Assembly: GCF_002999335.1 (NCBI RefSeq)
Contig: NW_020312203.1
Span: forward strand, 124,001 to 188,000
Source of the DNA: Cyclospora cayetanensis
Lineage: Eukaryota > Apicomplexa > Conoidasida > Eucoccidiorida > Eimeriidae
DNA length: 64,000 bases
Direction of reading: 5' to 3'
Shown piece after piece: positions 23,377 through 34,521 of the stretch; positions within the stretch are counted from its first letter, which is position 1; every line of letters starts with the position of its first letter. Position numbers and translations under genes: made by a program. The notes beneath the pieces were generated by a model. It worked only from the letters and a program-made list of their open reading frames with translations. It ran no database searches and was not told the origin of the DNA.

Positions 23377-25916
23377 CCTGTGCCTAGGCCTCCTAGACCG
23401 AATAGACCACTCTGCGGCTGCTGTGTCTGCAGCGACATGCTGCTGCCGCCAAAGAGCCCTCCACCAGTGTTGGTGGTTCCTCCCGATCCGAAGAGGCCGC
23501 CCCCCCCAGTACTCCCAGTCGTTTTACTGAGGCCCCCAAAGAGGCCCCCTCCGGGGGTATTCGAATTCGCACTCGCAGTGCCTGCTGTTGCAGATCCAAA
23601 GAGGCCCCCCCCCGTGGCAGGAGCTCCAAGGGCGCCGCTTCCTGGTGTGCTGCCCGCAGGGCGAATGGACCCGAAGAGGCCCCCCCCCGCGCCTCCGAAT
23701 GTGGTGGTGGAGGTGTTGCCGCTGCTGCTTCCGAACAACCCAGCACCTCCCCCAGCAGAAGGGGTGCTCCCTGCTGCTCCTGCTGCGGGCTTAGCCCCAA
23801 AGAGACTGCTGCCCCCCCCCAGCAAGCCGCTCTGCTGCTGCTGCTGCTGCGTGTTGCTGCCAAAGAGGCCGCCGCCACCTGCGCCTGTCTGTCCCGTTGC
23901 TGCAGCTCCCGCTGTGCCGCTTCCTAGGGCCCCAAAGAGGCCACCTTGCTGCTGAGCCTGCTGCTGAGACTGCTGCTGAGACTGCTGCTGCCCGAAGAGC
24001 CCCCCACCAAGCGTCCCCGTGTTGCTGCCGGAGGTGCCAAAGAGGCCGCTGCCCCCCGAGTTCGCCGTAGAAGCTCCTCCAAAAAGGCCTCCTCCCGTGC
24101 CGCTATTGATGCCACCAAAGCCTGTGCCTGTTGCAGGCTTCCCGAAGAGGCCCCCCCCTGCTCCCCCAAGAGCTCCTGTGCTACTGCCGAAAAGGCCCCC
24201 TCCCGTCGTGGGTGCTGCGGTTGTGCTGCTACCGAATAGGCCGCCTCCCGTCTGCTGCTGCTGCCCCTGCTGCTGCACCTGCTGCGTTCCTGTCGATCCA
24301 AAGAGGCCGCCCCCCCCGCCGAAAGCACTGACAGCTCCTGTTGCCGGCGCAGTACTCCCAAAGAGGCCGCCCGTGGCTGCCGGTTGCTGCTGTTGCTGCA
24401 GCGTGCTGGTACTTCCAAAAAGACCCCCGCCTCCAAATCCACTCCCTGTTGCGGCTTGCGTCGCCGCAGCAGATCCGAAGAGCCCTTCTGTGCCGGCAGC
24501 AGGAGCGGAGTTGGCGGCGAACGGCCCTGCAGGGGCCCCCACTCCCTTTCCATTCTGCTGGTAAAAATTCCACCGTATCTCTTCCAGACACACCTTCTCC
24601 AGAGGACCGTGGCAAATCGTCATCACCAATCCATCCTCAACCCGCAGAGGCTTGAAGGGCTCTTGCTGCTGCTGCTGTTGACCAGAAGCCGCCACTCCGA
24701 AAGGGGCAGCACTTTGACCTACTGCACGCCAGCCACGCAAAGAAGGATGCAAGCAAGCGAAACTGTGGGCAGCAGCTGCAGCAACAGCGGCGTGCTGCAT
24801 GACAGTCTCCACCGCACGATAAAGCGGAAAAATCCTGCAATACACACAGCCGGGAAATCTTGCAGCAACAGACGGCAGCGAGGAGGCCGGCGACATGAGG
24901 CACCAGACTCCTGGAGGGAAAACTTACATGCATTGGTGCTATTTGAAGCGCCGAAAATGCCTCCTCCACCAGCCTGTGTGCTCGCAGTGCTTCCAAATAG
25001 GCCCGTGCTTTGTTGTGGCTGTCTAAACAGACCTGTTGAAACTGCGTTGGTGTTACTCCCGAAGAGGCCCCCCGTTTGCTGCTGCTGCGGCTGTCCGAAC
25101 GTGCCCGTGCTGCTGCCAAAGAGGCCTCCGCCCCCCCCCGCAGTTGTTGTCGCCGCTGCATTCCCAAATATGCCTCCCGTTTGCTGCTGTTGAGGCTGTG
25201 CGAAGCCTGTGCTGCTGCCAAAGAGGCCTCCGCCTGCTGAGGGCTGCTGCTGCTGTTGCCCGAAGCCTGTGGAGCTGCCAAAGAGGCCACCCCCCGCCTG
25301 CTGCTGCTGCTGTGGCTGCTGCTGAGGCTGGCCAAATCCAATGCCGCTACCAAAAAGACCACCCCCAGATGCCCCCGCAGCCGCCGTGTTGCTGGCGGGA
25401 GTGCTGCCGAAGAAGCCTCCAGTTGTCTGCTGTTGCTGAGGCTGCCCGAAGAGGCCCCCTCCTGGAGTCGCCGTGCTGCCGAAGAGGCCCCCTTGCTGCT
25501 GCTGTGGCTGTTGCTGAGGCTGCCCAAAGAGGCCTTTGGGAAAAACAAAGCACAAACAGACACAAGACAACAAAGCGACTTCGGAGGCTTCATTAGGGGG
25601 ACGGCGGCATACATGCGGTTACACTCTAAAATCGCCGCTTTCGCCGCCGTCTTCTGAATAGGGCGCCGTTACACTATAGCAACAGGTAGCAGCCGTGACG
25701 GCAGCTGCTGCAAAAGACGATTTGTCAAATTTCACTCGGCGCAAACACAGTCCGTCCGTATTCCTCACCTGTTCCGAGGGCAGACCCTGTTTGCTGATTC
25801 TGCGGGGTTGAGCCAAAGATGCCCCCAGAAGTGGCAGACGACGGCTGCTGCTGCGTCGAGCCGAAAAGCCCCTGATTTGTCGTGCTTCCTCCGAACGGCG
25901 AAGTGCTACCAAACAT
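16229..25916 (-). CDS. NUP98: Nup98-Nup96 nucleoporin precursor
   Basis: Nuclear-pore precursor normally cut into mobile GLFG-repeat Nup98 and scaffold Nup96. Exons: 25916-25769, 25533-24928, 24718-22341, 21948-20423, then 19970 leftward; phases agree through 19970. Product begins [10 protein letters not shown]. Dozens of GLFG/GGLFGS repeats fill exons 1-3, separated by Gln tracts. A segment ending [14 protein letters not shown] resembles the end of the Gle2-binding motif. The autoproteolytic domain runs from about [12 protein letters not shown] through GFGSILFPG and [10 protein letters not shown], then [20 protein letters not shown], to [10 protein letters not shown]. The HFS cleavage motif is at 21669-21661 (about residues 1138-1140). 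The Nup96 part includes [20 protein letters not shown] (near 17.5 kb) and [20 protein letters not shown] (near 17.25 kb), both typical of that family. Exon borders between 19.4 and 16.2 kb are only approximate, and the stop could be at 16229 or 16245. Long Ala/Gln insertions separate the domains. Confidence 0.9.
18160..18220. repeat. CTG/CAG trinucleotide tract in the Nup96 part
   Basis: CTG-rich tract interrupted by CTC codons. In one minus-strand frame it gives Gln runs with Glu interruptions. I could not settle whether it is exon or intron. Confidence 0.75.
21661..21669 (-). other. predicted autoproteolysis site HFS of Nup98
   Basis: The minus-strand codons CAT TTC TCA encode His-Phe-Ser. 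In known Nup98 autoproteolytic domains the chain is cut between Phe and Ser, with Ser as nucleophile. The flanking EVEH and VYKW match the usual V-x-HFS-x-Y context. Confidence 0.8.
22085..22195. repeat. AT-rich ATATG/CATAT simple repeat in Nup98 intron
   Basis: Repeated CATATG, TATATGTAC and CATCTATATG units in the intron between exons ending at 22341 and starting at 21948. A similar but shorter ACATAC/CATATG patch lies near 5140-5190 in a polyprenyl synthase intron. Confidence 0.7.
23340..23375 (-). repeat. perfect CTG run (poly-Gln of Nup98)
   Basis: An uninterrupted run of about 11 CTG triplets on the plus strand, read as Gln codons in the GLFG domain on the minus strand. It is the longest pure run I noticed in the window and may vary in length between isolates. 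Confidence 0.85.
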
Positions 25917-28599
25917 CCTGACAGACAGCCTTACTCTTGCCTGGCCTACCACTGCAGGGTTGCTTGCTGGTTCTAATGCGGCTGCTGGGTGCTGCAGCAA
26001 CGTCTACGCCACGCCTGTTCCTGTTTCCTCCAGAAAGCTCTGTGCAAGACCACTCCTCACAACCCCACTCCCACCCCCGCCACGGGGCAGTGGGGGCGTG
26101 CGATGATTTGGGCAACACGCCTGGCAGCCCCCCCCCGCCTACAACGGCCTGTTTGAGGGGGCGTAGATCCTGTAAACGTTAATGGGTTAGACCTTGAGGT
26201 CCCTCATGAGGATATCATTCAAAGAATGTGGCAGCGCTGCTGGAATTGTCTGTGCCCAACTTTGGGCTTGGTGGTACTACCAGCCTCCCAGGTCAGATAC
26301 CTACCTTCCCCTCCAGAAAGGATACCGACAATACAGTACAAATGAGAGCGTCACAACACCCTATTTCGGCCAAAGAAGACAGAAACACTGTGCACGAACT
26401 GGTTGGAGAGGCCGCCTTCGTCTTAAGGCGCAGCCGCCAATATGTGGCTGGGACTTTGGCCGCCCAAGCAGAAAGCCCCAAAAGGTTAGTAGCCTAAGGG
26501 CAATTAGGGGGATGAAATTCTCTCAACAATTCCCTAAAGTCGTGAAGAAACTACAAATATAGGCCATGTCAAAGCATGGGAGCCTCTCAACGTCCGGCTC
26601 GTTTGCTACGCTTTCACAACAACCACTGCAATAGCTATACGCTACCAAAGTTTCCCTAGGCATTGACCGCATATGCTGAATGCTTCCATGTGTGTTTGCC
26701 ACCGGGCACAGCTAGATCCATGCTATTAGAATACATGCAGTAAGGCTTTGCGCTAACATATTTGTGTCCAAGGGGGTGAAAGCGGACTGCCGAGATGATG
26801 CTCCCATTCGCCCGCTCCCCAGAGCTTCTTCGTCTCTTCAGCAGTGGAGGATGTAGGTTGAGGGCAACTGGGAAGGGTGAGGGAGGGAGGGGGGAAGACA
26901 ATTTGCTCTGGAGTTTTAAAAAATGGCCCGCCTGTAAGTCTAGCCCTAACCGACCAACAGGCTCTCCACAGAAAGACACTTAACTTCAGATTCAGTACAA
27001 ACCTAACAGCGCGTTACTGGGTGTTTTCAAAAACGTTTCTGCCTTTGCTTGTCTGTAAAACCCCTCCAAGTTCCATAAAATGGGGGTAGACGAGATGTGG
27101 CTGCGTATTCTGAGCACTGCAAGCATTCATAGCTTGGTGCAAAAAGCTTCTAGCGCACACGCACACAGCATTAAGCCAACTTATATCCAGCGAACAGTAC
27201 TACACAATAAACAAGAAATACGCACATGCAAACTACTAGACAACCCTTTGCGGACTCATAACTTCAAATAACTACAGTAGTCGAAAATGTCCGTTCATCC
27301 CCCTATATCTTCCTCACCACTCAAAAACCCACGCCCTCTTGTTCATTACGGGGATGTCAAGACCAACTGCGTGCAGAATAGCAGAAGCGTTCCCCCACAT
27401 CGCCACTCTCCAGCCAGGCAGAAACGCGACGTACAACGCAATTGGAATGAGCAGAGTAGGCCTCAGCCACCAACAATACTAGAAGGGACGAAAGAAACCC
27501 TTGCTAGACAACACCGAACTAGGGATCAAGCCAATACGGCAGCGGCGGCGCGGTGGCTCGCTGTCATCAAAGCGATAAAATGTATGCCCAACGCAAACGA
27601 GAAGAAAACCAAAAATGTCAATCAAATCGAAATATACATTAGATCACAACTGCATGCGCACCTCATCAAGCAATCTCTGTTCGCATATCAGCCGGTGCAT
27701 GGAGCATAGTCAACTTTGTAGCCTCACAAGAGGCAGGACAAGGAATGTAGGAAAGGAATACCTGTGGGTGCCTTCGCATCAACCTAAGTGTAGACAGCAT
27801 CTTGAGCATAATAGCCGGGAATTTCTCATGCATGGCCTCAGATGAATGTATTCACCTCAGGGAGAGCATATGCTGGAAACTGAAAAATACCAAGGAACGT
27901 GAGGAATACCGTGCAAGGCGACTAGTGTTGTGAACAAAGCAGAATCGCAACTTCGCTCGCTGGCATCGAACCACCCAACTTGCTTCTCTGTCAATCAAGT
28001 AGGTTTGGCTGCCCTGCCCCATTTTACTTGAAAATCCTACGTAGTATGTCCTCAGAGTTTCACTGTCCTACAAACCTACACTTCCACGGCTTCTCGTGGA
28101 TTCTCCGCCTCCGCACAGCTCACATGCCTGTGCTGGAAAGTCCATGAGTAATTCAGAGAGTTTCCAATCTCCTTAGGAACCCAATAAAGATAGTTCTGTG
28201 GCTCCTCAAACCTTCACAGAAACCAATAGAGTAAGCACGAAGAGTAATTAATGACGGACTTGCACAAGGTCGTAGCCACTGCTACCAAATATCGTCCTAG
28301 TGTCACCTTGTAGTACGCCTCGTAAAGCCTGCCAATCCACCAGAACCTCTCATAGTCTCGAGAAATACAGAGCTGACTGCTGCTTACCTCACTTGCATGC
28401 TTGCCTCTCTCGAGGTTTGGAAATACAATCGCATGCACTAGCTACCTTTTGCCTGAATTCTTTCGCCTCTGAGGGTGACTGCTGACCCAGGTTCCTCTGA
28501 GCTTAACCTGGAGAGAAGCTTCCTAGTTTACACAAGGAGCGCCCAAGCACAACAGGCAAACGAGTACCCCGTTGTATTATAAACATCCCCAGGACAAGA
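25917..28599. other. 2.7-kb gene-poor stretch
   Basis: Upstream of Nup98 (its promoter should be at the left end) and 3' of the retroelement relic. The longest open frame (27287-27709, plus) has no recognisable motif. Chromodomain or integrase tail remnants of the element could extend into 28.0-28.6 kb, but I could not confirm any. No gene supported. Confidence 0.4.
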
Positions 28600-28639
28600 A
28601 TAACAATTAAGCCAAGCACTTAAATGTCCGTGAGCACGG

Positions 28640-29240
28640 AGTCGCAGATGCAGCGGAAGCGTTCCTTTGATGTGTTCCAACTGTCAGCAATGGTACTCCT
28701 AGGAATTCCGTAAAGCTTTCAGATAAGAGTTTAAAGACTAAAGGACTTCCTATGCTTTAGCACAGTTAGTAAAGGGATGAAATGAGCAGATTTGCTCTCC
28801 TCCAAAAACGTTATGGAGCCTATCCTGACCCTTGACATGCGGCATCCAAATGATGAAGTCCATATCCAGTTGGGTGCACACACGTTCATGAATGGAAATC
28901 TCTGCCAAGATACCAGGTTTAGAAGAATCGAGCGGCTCCAGCTGCTGACAATCTGGGTATGAGAGTGCATACTACACTTCCACGGCACGCATCCCGCGCC
29001 ACCAGACAGACCGGAAGAGCCTCTGCACTAGAACGTAAATAGCATTCTACCATAAACCCCCTGCTCGTGAGTTTCTTGTAGAATGATATTGCGGAGCGAA
29101 GTCGAAATTTACAAGCGGTGGAGTCCCCACCTTTTCTCAAAACGCATCAGGCCATCCTCAACGGGATATTGCGTCCCTCTTTTGCCATCCTACATTTTGG
29201 CCAAAGGAACGGATGCATGTAGTTTTAAGGCATCAGACTC
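28640..29240 (-). pseudogene. integrase relic
   Basis: A zinc-finger-proximal piece (LRNIILQETHEQG near 29.08 kb) precedes the core-domain piece with the first catalytic Asp context (LDMDFI) and the block before the second Asp (LYGIPRSTIADS). Stops and frameshifts separate the blocks. The histidine/cysteine finger itself was not resolved. Confidence 0.75.
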
Positions 29241-29889
29241 ACGCAACGTTGACAGAATTCCTGAATCATCACGGAGAAGAGTGGTTGTGCTGCACACTAG
29301 TGAACCGTTAAGGCGTTGCAAGAGCACACCGGCGACCACCCTGGTGGTGCCCTCCAGATTGTTCACTGCAAAGCCATACTACATGATGCACCCAATACAG
29401 GCTATGGCTTTAGGATTTTCCAGTTCTGAAGAGTCACGGCAAGACGCAGTTAAGGCTGGTAGTCGGTGTCGACAGCACAATGACGCCCATGTAAATAGAG
29501 CCACAATTTTTTTCACGTTCTACCACACCGCATATAATTCCCTTTCCCGCGACAAATATCGCTCCTCGGGTCCGATAATCGGTGAGAATAGCAAACAAGT
29601 ATTTAATGTCTGGGAGAAGCAGTAGCTTGCTGGTAAAGGATATGGCCCACCGCAATGTCTCTGGCACAGGCCTTTCGGAAGAAACGACGCTCGTACTTGA
29701 GGAGTGAGACTGCCGGAGAATTTGTATGGCAGCTGGGAAATATCCGTGTTGCGACGTCAGCCTGCTCTGTCCAGGTCATAGACTGCGGTTCCTAAGACAC
29801 ATCAGTGAAAGCAGACCGATCAGAGCCAGTCCAGAAATGAAATTTCGGAAATACTATGCAAGCTCATGGAACTTCGCACCGTTCTTGAT

Positions 29890-30620
29890 AGTGCAAAAAG
29901 CTAAACGCCGCCCCTTGACTGCTAGGACTTTGCTGCTCTGGCTCAATTCCTGCACCCGAAACACATTTAATGGTATAAACACAGTTGGTCTCCTGAAAGA
30001 CGAGCATTTGCATGGCTTCACATACCACTAAGTGTCCCGCAGAGACTGAGCTGCAAGCCGCAGGTGCTGTTCTTGAGCGTTTCGGCTGAGTACTGAGGCG
30101 TCATCCGTGTGGGCAGCCATCCAGCCCTCTTTGACAGGCTCACGAAATCCCAGTTAACTTGCCGCTGCAGTTCACCTGGGGCATTTTCAAGACCAAAGGT
30201 ATACAGTCACACTCCAGTTTGTAATTGCGAGTGTAGAAAGCTTCTTGGTTCGTTCGCGCCTGTCATTTAAAATGAATCCAGATGTGTCAGGAGGCAGCTG
30301 TAAAGTCAACTCTTAAGTAGAATGCTGCTCCTTGCAATGTGTCAGGTAATTCGCCAAGATGAGGCATCGGGAAGCTCTGATTGTCGGTGGTCCTGTTCAA
30401 AAGCTTCACAAACGCGTCCATTTCCGCCTTTTTCACTGACAGCACCGGATTATAGCCAAAAGACGTTGGTCGATTCCTGAACTTTGCAGTCGCTTGAACA
30501 AATCGTCTTCCCGCCGCTCAAATGCACCTTCATGCTGTGAGGGCTTCAGCCCTCGCACAACAGAGGTTGGCGCTGACCTGGGAATCAGCTTCATGCGGAT
30601 CGCTGGGCGATGACCACGTG
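29890..30620 (-). pseudogene. reverse transcriptase relic
   Basis: Fragments match the standard RT blocks in order, but the reading frame shifts several times and in-frame stops occur. The catalytic YxDD box reads HTDD here. Nonfunctional. Described only as fragments. Confidence 0.82.
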
Positions 30621-31079
30621 GCCAGCGTGCTGGCAGCTCGTCATTTTTAGCACATCCACGAACTCCTTTTCAATCTTCCTCCATTCCTGCTATTCCTTTG
30701 CCAAACCTTATTTGAGTTCTTGAGTAGACAACCGGTTGCAGAGCAACCGAGAGTGGATGCATGCTCAGAACCGTCTCCTCTTGCTGCTTTGCTGTGGCGC
30801 TCGCATAATGACTCTGCTTTTCCTTGGGGCACTGACTTGACTTCGCCCACAATAGATGTAAATAAGCATTGTACAGGCGACAAGAATGTAATTCCCCCTA
30901 GCTCTTCGTGAAAAACCAATCTCCAAAGCGAGCACCTGTGGCCCGTGTGCACCTGCTACTGGGTGCCCTGATATACTTAGGATCGCGCCACGGTGCTCGC
31001 CTTCAAACAAAAGCCTTGGGCCACGCTGATGAGGACCCATTCCGATATATAGTATCAAGTAACTGCCGCAGCCCTACAA

Positions 31080-32510
31080 ACCTTTGCATTCTGCCGCGTG
31101 TCCGATAATTTGAGGCCTTGTGACTGCGCTGACGAATCAACAGGCAGCTTTATCCTGGGCTCTCTCCGGAAAACATATTTGCTTTGCATCCAGTGTTCAG
31201 TAACGCGCATAATTCTTGGGTAGTGGTGTAATCTTTGAGCAGCGCAGCGTCGAGGCGTGGTGGACCCCCTACTGTGGCTTTGTCCCCTATTGCCCCCTTT
31301 AGTGTGTCGTAGCCTGTGCTCAGAGCATTTCAGCTTTTTAGTGCAGCAATGTTGTAAGCCAAGCACACTAACTCCGCTAGATTACCGTACGTGTGCCCTT
31401 CCATCATCAAATTAGATGACCTTCTTATCCACAACAGAAGCCAGTGTGCTGTTGAGAGAGTGTCTGGAGCTGCTTGGTAATGCGGGTTTCCTCTGGCTCT
31501 CTTCTTGCCCCCTGTAGACTCGATGTGAGGGTGGGCTGGCACAGCTCCGACATTCACATGTCCTCATCTTCTACTGAGCTCTTCTGGCTTCATGTATAGA
31601 CAAAAATGCTGCGTCCGTTTACACAGGAGCTGCGTTCACTTACTTTTATATTTAGACCAGTCCAATTTTTGTACGAGCTCCGCTGACCGGCTGTTTAGTC
31701 GTTGTGCTGCTGCCCTCTGGTGGCCTCTTAAAGAAATCCAGGTTGACGACGGACAAACCATCGCCTGGCGTACGTCCTGGATTTCGTGGACCAAGGCTTG
31801 ATACTTCTCAATACATCGATCTACTGATAGATTTACTTGCTTCGGGTTCCTCAGTTAACTTGAAGCTTGCAGCTGACCTGATCTAGGCTTCCAATAATAA
31901 GTCAAGGATTTTGTGCAGCTTTTTGAGCTGTAGTATTTGCTGCAGGCAGATCTCTATTCCCGCATGAATCAAGCTATCACAGGAGTGTTTTACTCTACAA
32001 TGACCAGGCCGCAAGTGGCATTCGTTTCTCTTTATCTGAGGGATGCAGAGAGAGGAAAACTTCTTTTCGTCTGACGTGTTTGTCGAGTATTTATCCGTCC
32101 TTGGAGGCCCTCATACATTTTGATCGGCCCAGCCTCATCGACGCATCGAGATACATTTTAGTGGCTGACAAATAATGACGTTCGACCAGCTCAGAAGCTA
32201 GTGCATTCCCCTCGGCTTGCAGGCCGGCCCTTGCCCCAGAAGACGCTCTGTGCCTCCACCGAATTCCATCGACAAAGTCAGTCCGACACACTCAGATTGT
32301 CGCCAGAGATATTTGAGGCATTGCCTGGCCAAAGACTTTGATCGAAACGAGACAGCTGTACTGTGTAGCCGAATGGGTTACTTTCTCTTCAAGTAGTGGA
32401 TGGTAGAGGAACAGATGCGTCGAAGCAGTTTGTGCTGCCAGCGGTAGCGCTCCATCAAAGATATCTGTAGGGAGACGCTTAGCTCCAGACTGCATGCAAA
32501 CTCAATAGAA
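31080..32510 (-). pseudogene. possible gag/protease remnant of the same element
   Basis: Immediately upstream of the RT relic on the same strand. A piece near 31.18 kb reads CALLNTGCKANMFSGE, which resembles a retroviral-type protease D-T-G box with the Asp replaced by Asn. Further upstream, 32.1-32.5 kb holds two short open stretches without a zinc knuckle. Position is the main argument, so confidence is low. Confidence 0.3.
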
Positions 32511-33356
32511 AGCTATGGAGCCTTCTAAAAGCGAGCTCGCGGGTTTCCCTCCACTCTCTAATTAAAGTTCCCTGCACGAGGGGAGCAGAAACAAGCACGA
32601 TGGCTGTTGGTGCATCTTCGAAGGACTCTAAGCCTCTACAGCTAGTTCCATGTAGCATCTACCTCACAAGCACATCACTTTGCGTTGTTGCATAGAGGTA
32701 GCGGTACTGTGAGTTAACAGGATATTTGAAAAGACGAAGCGAAAAATCTTTGATCTACTCCTTTTCTCGCATATATAATCAGTGAAGTTAAAAGTTTATT
32801 TTTATGTGTTTTGCACAGACTACTAGAAACGCGCAGTGCTGCTAGTGCCCATTGCGGCTCTGGCAAGTCTGTGTGTTCGGGACTGTCATCGGCTGGTTAA
32901 ACGATTACAAAATAAGCTTTAGCAGTCACTCTCTACCTGGGTTTTCTGTGAAATATTCATTGATCAACAAAGGCCTGGGCTACATGGGCTCGGTGCTTCC
33001 ACAGATCATCATGCACCTGGCCTCGAAGATTTTGGATGTACGGAAGTGAAGCTTTTAATACGACTCTTTAGTAGCCTTTGTGGTATACGCTGAAATGGAT
33101 CCTCCATAATAACATGACAAGTCATTATTCTTCGCAGCATCTCGTCTTACGGGAAATGCATGCAGCCAGGAAGAGAGAGGACCCGCAGGGGGGCTTTTTA
33201 TTTGAACTGCGCTGCCAGCGGTGTGGGTGCGCCGCAAAGACCCTCGATACGGGCTGGTGGATCTCTCGATGCCAAAAAATTCCAGTCTTTTGTGGAAGGG
33301 GGCACAGTTTCTAGAAGGAATTCGTCACTTTTCTGTGCTTGGTCCCGGAGATCACG
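32511..33356. other. intergenic, uL14 promoter region
   Basis: No coding motif seen. The right part lies directly upstream of the uL14 start codon and should contain its promoter. Confidence 0.35.
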
Positions 33357-34521
33357 ATGAAGCGCGGTGGGTGTGGGGCACTGCAAAATAAGCAAATTAT
33401 TAGAAGCGTCCCCAGTGGAGTATGACTGAATCCTTGCATTGATGTTTTCTAGTCGTTTTGCTGGTTGGGTATCTTGGCATGGCTGCTTCATGTAGGAACT
33501 CTGACGCGGTCAGAGCAGCTCGGGCTTCTCGCATTGTGATGTGGGAAGGGCGGACAGCGCAAACCCTTTAGGCTATTACTTCTGAAGTTCCGCGCCCGCC
33601 AATACCACTTATCACTTTATATGTCACAATCTGAATTGAAATTCTAGTGCCTGCTCGAGAGTTCGACGACGCACCCTCAACTTTTGCCAGCGGGCTTGTG
33701 GTTCGGAAGTATACGGCTTAGTTAGGGAGCACATTGTACAGAAACGAAGCTGGCTGTGTCTTTCTACCTGGTAAAACTGGCGTGGTGTGTGCCTTTTTTG
33801 TGCTTTCGATTTGCAGGACGTGGTGGCGCAGGTGGAAACAAGATGAGGGTCACCCTCGGTGAGTGCGCATGCCGCGTCATTATGCCCCTCTCGAGGGCTG
33901 TAGGCTCTTTCTTAGGTGTGCGCACTCGGTCCAACAACGCAGTTGATAAGGCTTGGGAGCTCAGGGATGGGAGGTGGCCACTTTTTGTGTGCAGGTTTGC
34001 CTGTGGGAGCCCTCATCAACTGCTGCGACAACAGTGGCGCGAAAAATCTGTACATCATTGCAGTCAAGGTGGGTACAGTGTGTGTTACTACTGCCTCCGG
34101 CGTCTCAGCCGTATCACATGTATTGGTTCTGCGTTATTTAGCTACACAACTTGGCGCAGACACCTTCCACGTGCAGCAGTGGATTTTTTCTGTCGAGTAC
34201 TCAATGTGGTTTCTGGGTGTATCTCAGGGTTGGGGGTCCTGCCTCAACAGATTGCCGTCGAGCTCCCTAGGTGACCTTGTTTTGGCAACAGTGAAAAAGG
34301 GAAAGCCAGAGCTCCGTAAAAAGGTGCACCCCGCAGTAATTGTGCGCCAGCGCCGCGCCTGGAGGCGAGCTGAGGGGTATTTCATCTACTTCGAGGACAA
34401 TGCTGGGGTTATTTGCAACAACAAGGGCGAGATGAAAGGCTCTGCCATCACTGGACCTGTTGCTAAGGAATGTGCAGAGCTATGGCCTAAAATTTCGGCG
34501 GCTGCCCCCGCAATTTGCTAG
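33357..34521 (+). CDS. RPL23: 60S ribosomal protein L23 (uL14)
   Basis: Large-subunit ribosomal protein at the intersubunit face. Four exons, phase-consistent: 33357-33366, 33817-33858, 33995-34068 and 34228-34521. The first exon encodes only three full codons plus one base, so the product begins [18 protein letters not shown]. The family landmarks [49 protein letters not shown] and [17 protein letters not shown] are all present. Length is about 139 residues, as usual for the eukaryotic protein. One local difference is [11 protein letters not shown] where most eukaryotes have a more basic K-G-x-x-G-R-L-N-R segment. Short first coding exon followed by a 450-nt intron is common for ribosomal-protein genes. 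Confidence 0.96.

Larger units (their letters stand above)
28600..30620 (-). mobile_element. decayed Ty3/gypsy-like LTR retroelement, pol relic
   Basis: On the minus strand the order RT, RNase H region, integrase is recognisable across many stops and frameshifts, so the element is dead. RT pieces: an N-terminal segment with IRMKLIPRSAP near 30.59 kb, FPMPHLGELPDTLQGAAF near 30.35 kb, YTFGLENAP near 30.19 kb, and a degenerate catalytic box HTDDAS near 30.11 kb. The connection region with FRNFISGLALIG follows near 29.84 kb. An RNase H start-like piece (LLLPDIKYLFAILTD) is near 29.6 kb. The integrase core piece QLDMDFIIWMPHVKGQDRL is near 28.84 kb and LYGIPRSTIADS near 28.70 kb. Gene order with integrase after RNase H distinguishes Ty3/gypsy from Copia. 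I did not find paired LTRs. Confidence 0.82.

Noticed and set aside
23242..23955. Plus-strand 237-residue Pro-rich open frame
   Set aside because: It is the exact antisense of the Nup98 GLFG repeats; the CCAAAGAGGCC-type repeat opens the opposite strand. No family features of its own.
24019..24564. Plus-strand Pro-rich open frame of 181 residues
   Set aside because: Antisense shadow of the same GLFG repeat block.
27287..27709. Plus-strand 140-residue open frame starting at an ATG
   Set aside because: Basic composition but no recognisable domain, no splice partners, and it lies in a gene-poor block. Kept as intergenic.
28000..28600. Chromodomain at the end of the integrase relic
   Set aside because: A piece containing SWVVRCQRAKLR looked faintly chromodomain-like, but the aromatic cage pattern was not present clearly enough to claim it.
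29083..29625. Plus-strand 180-residue open frame
   Set aside because: Antisense to the RNase H/integrase relic, no motif, and the relic explains the sequence better.
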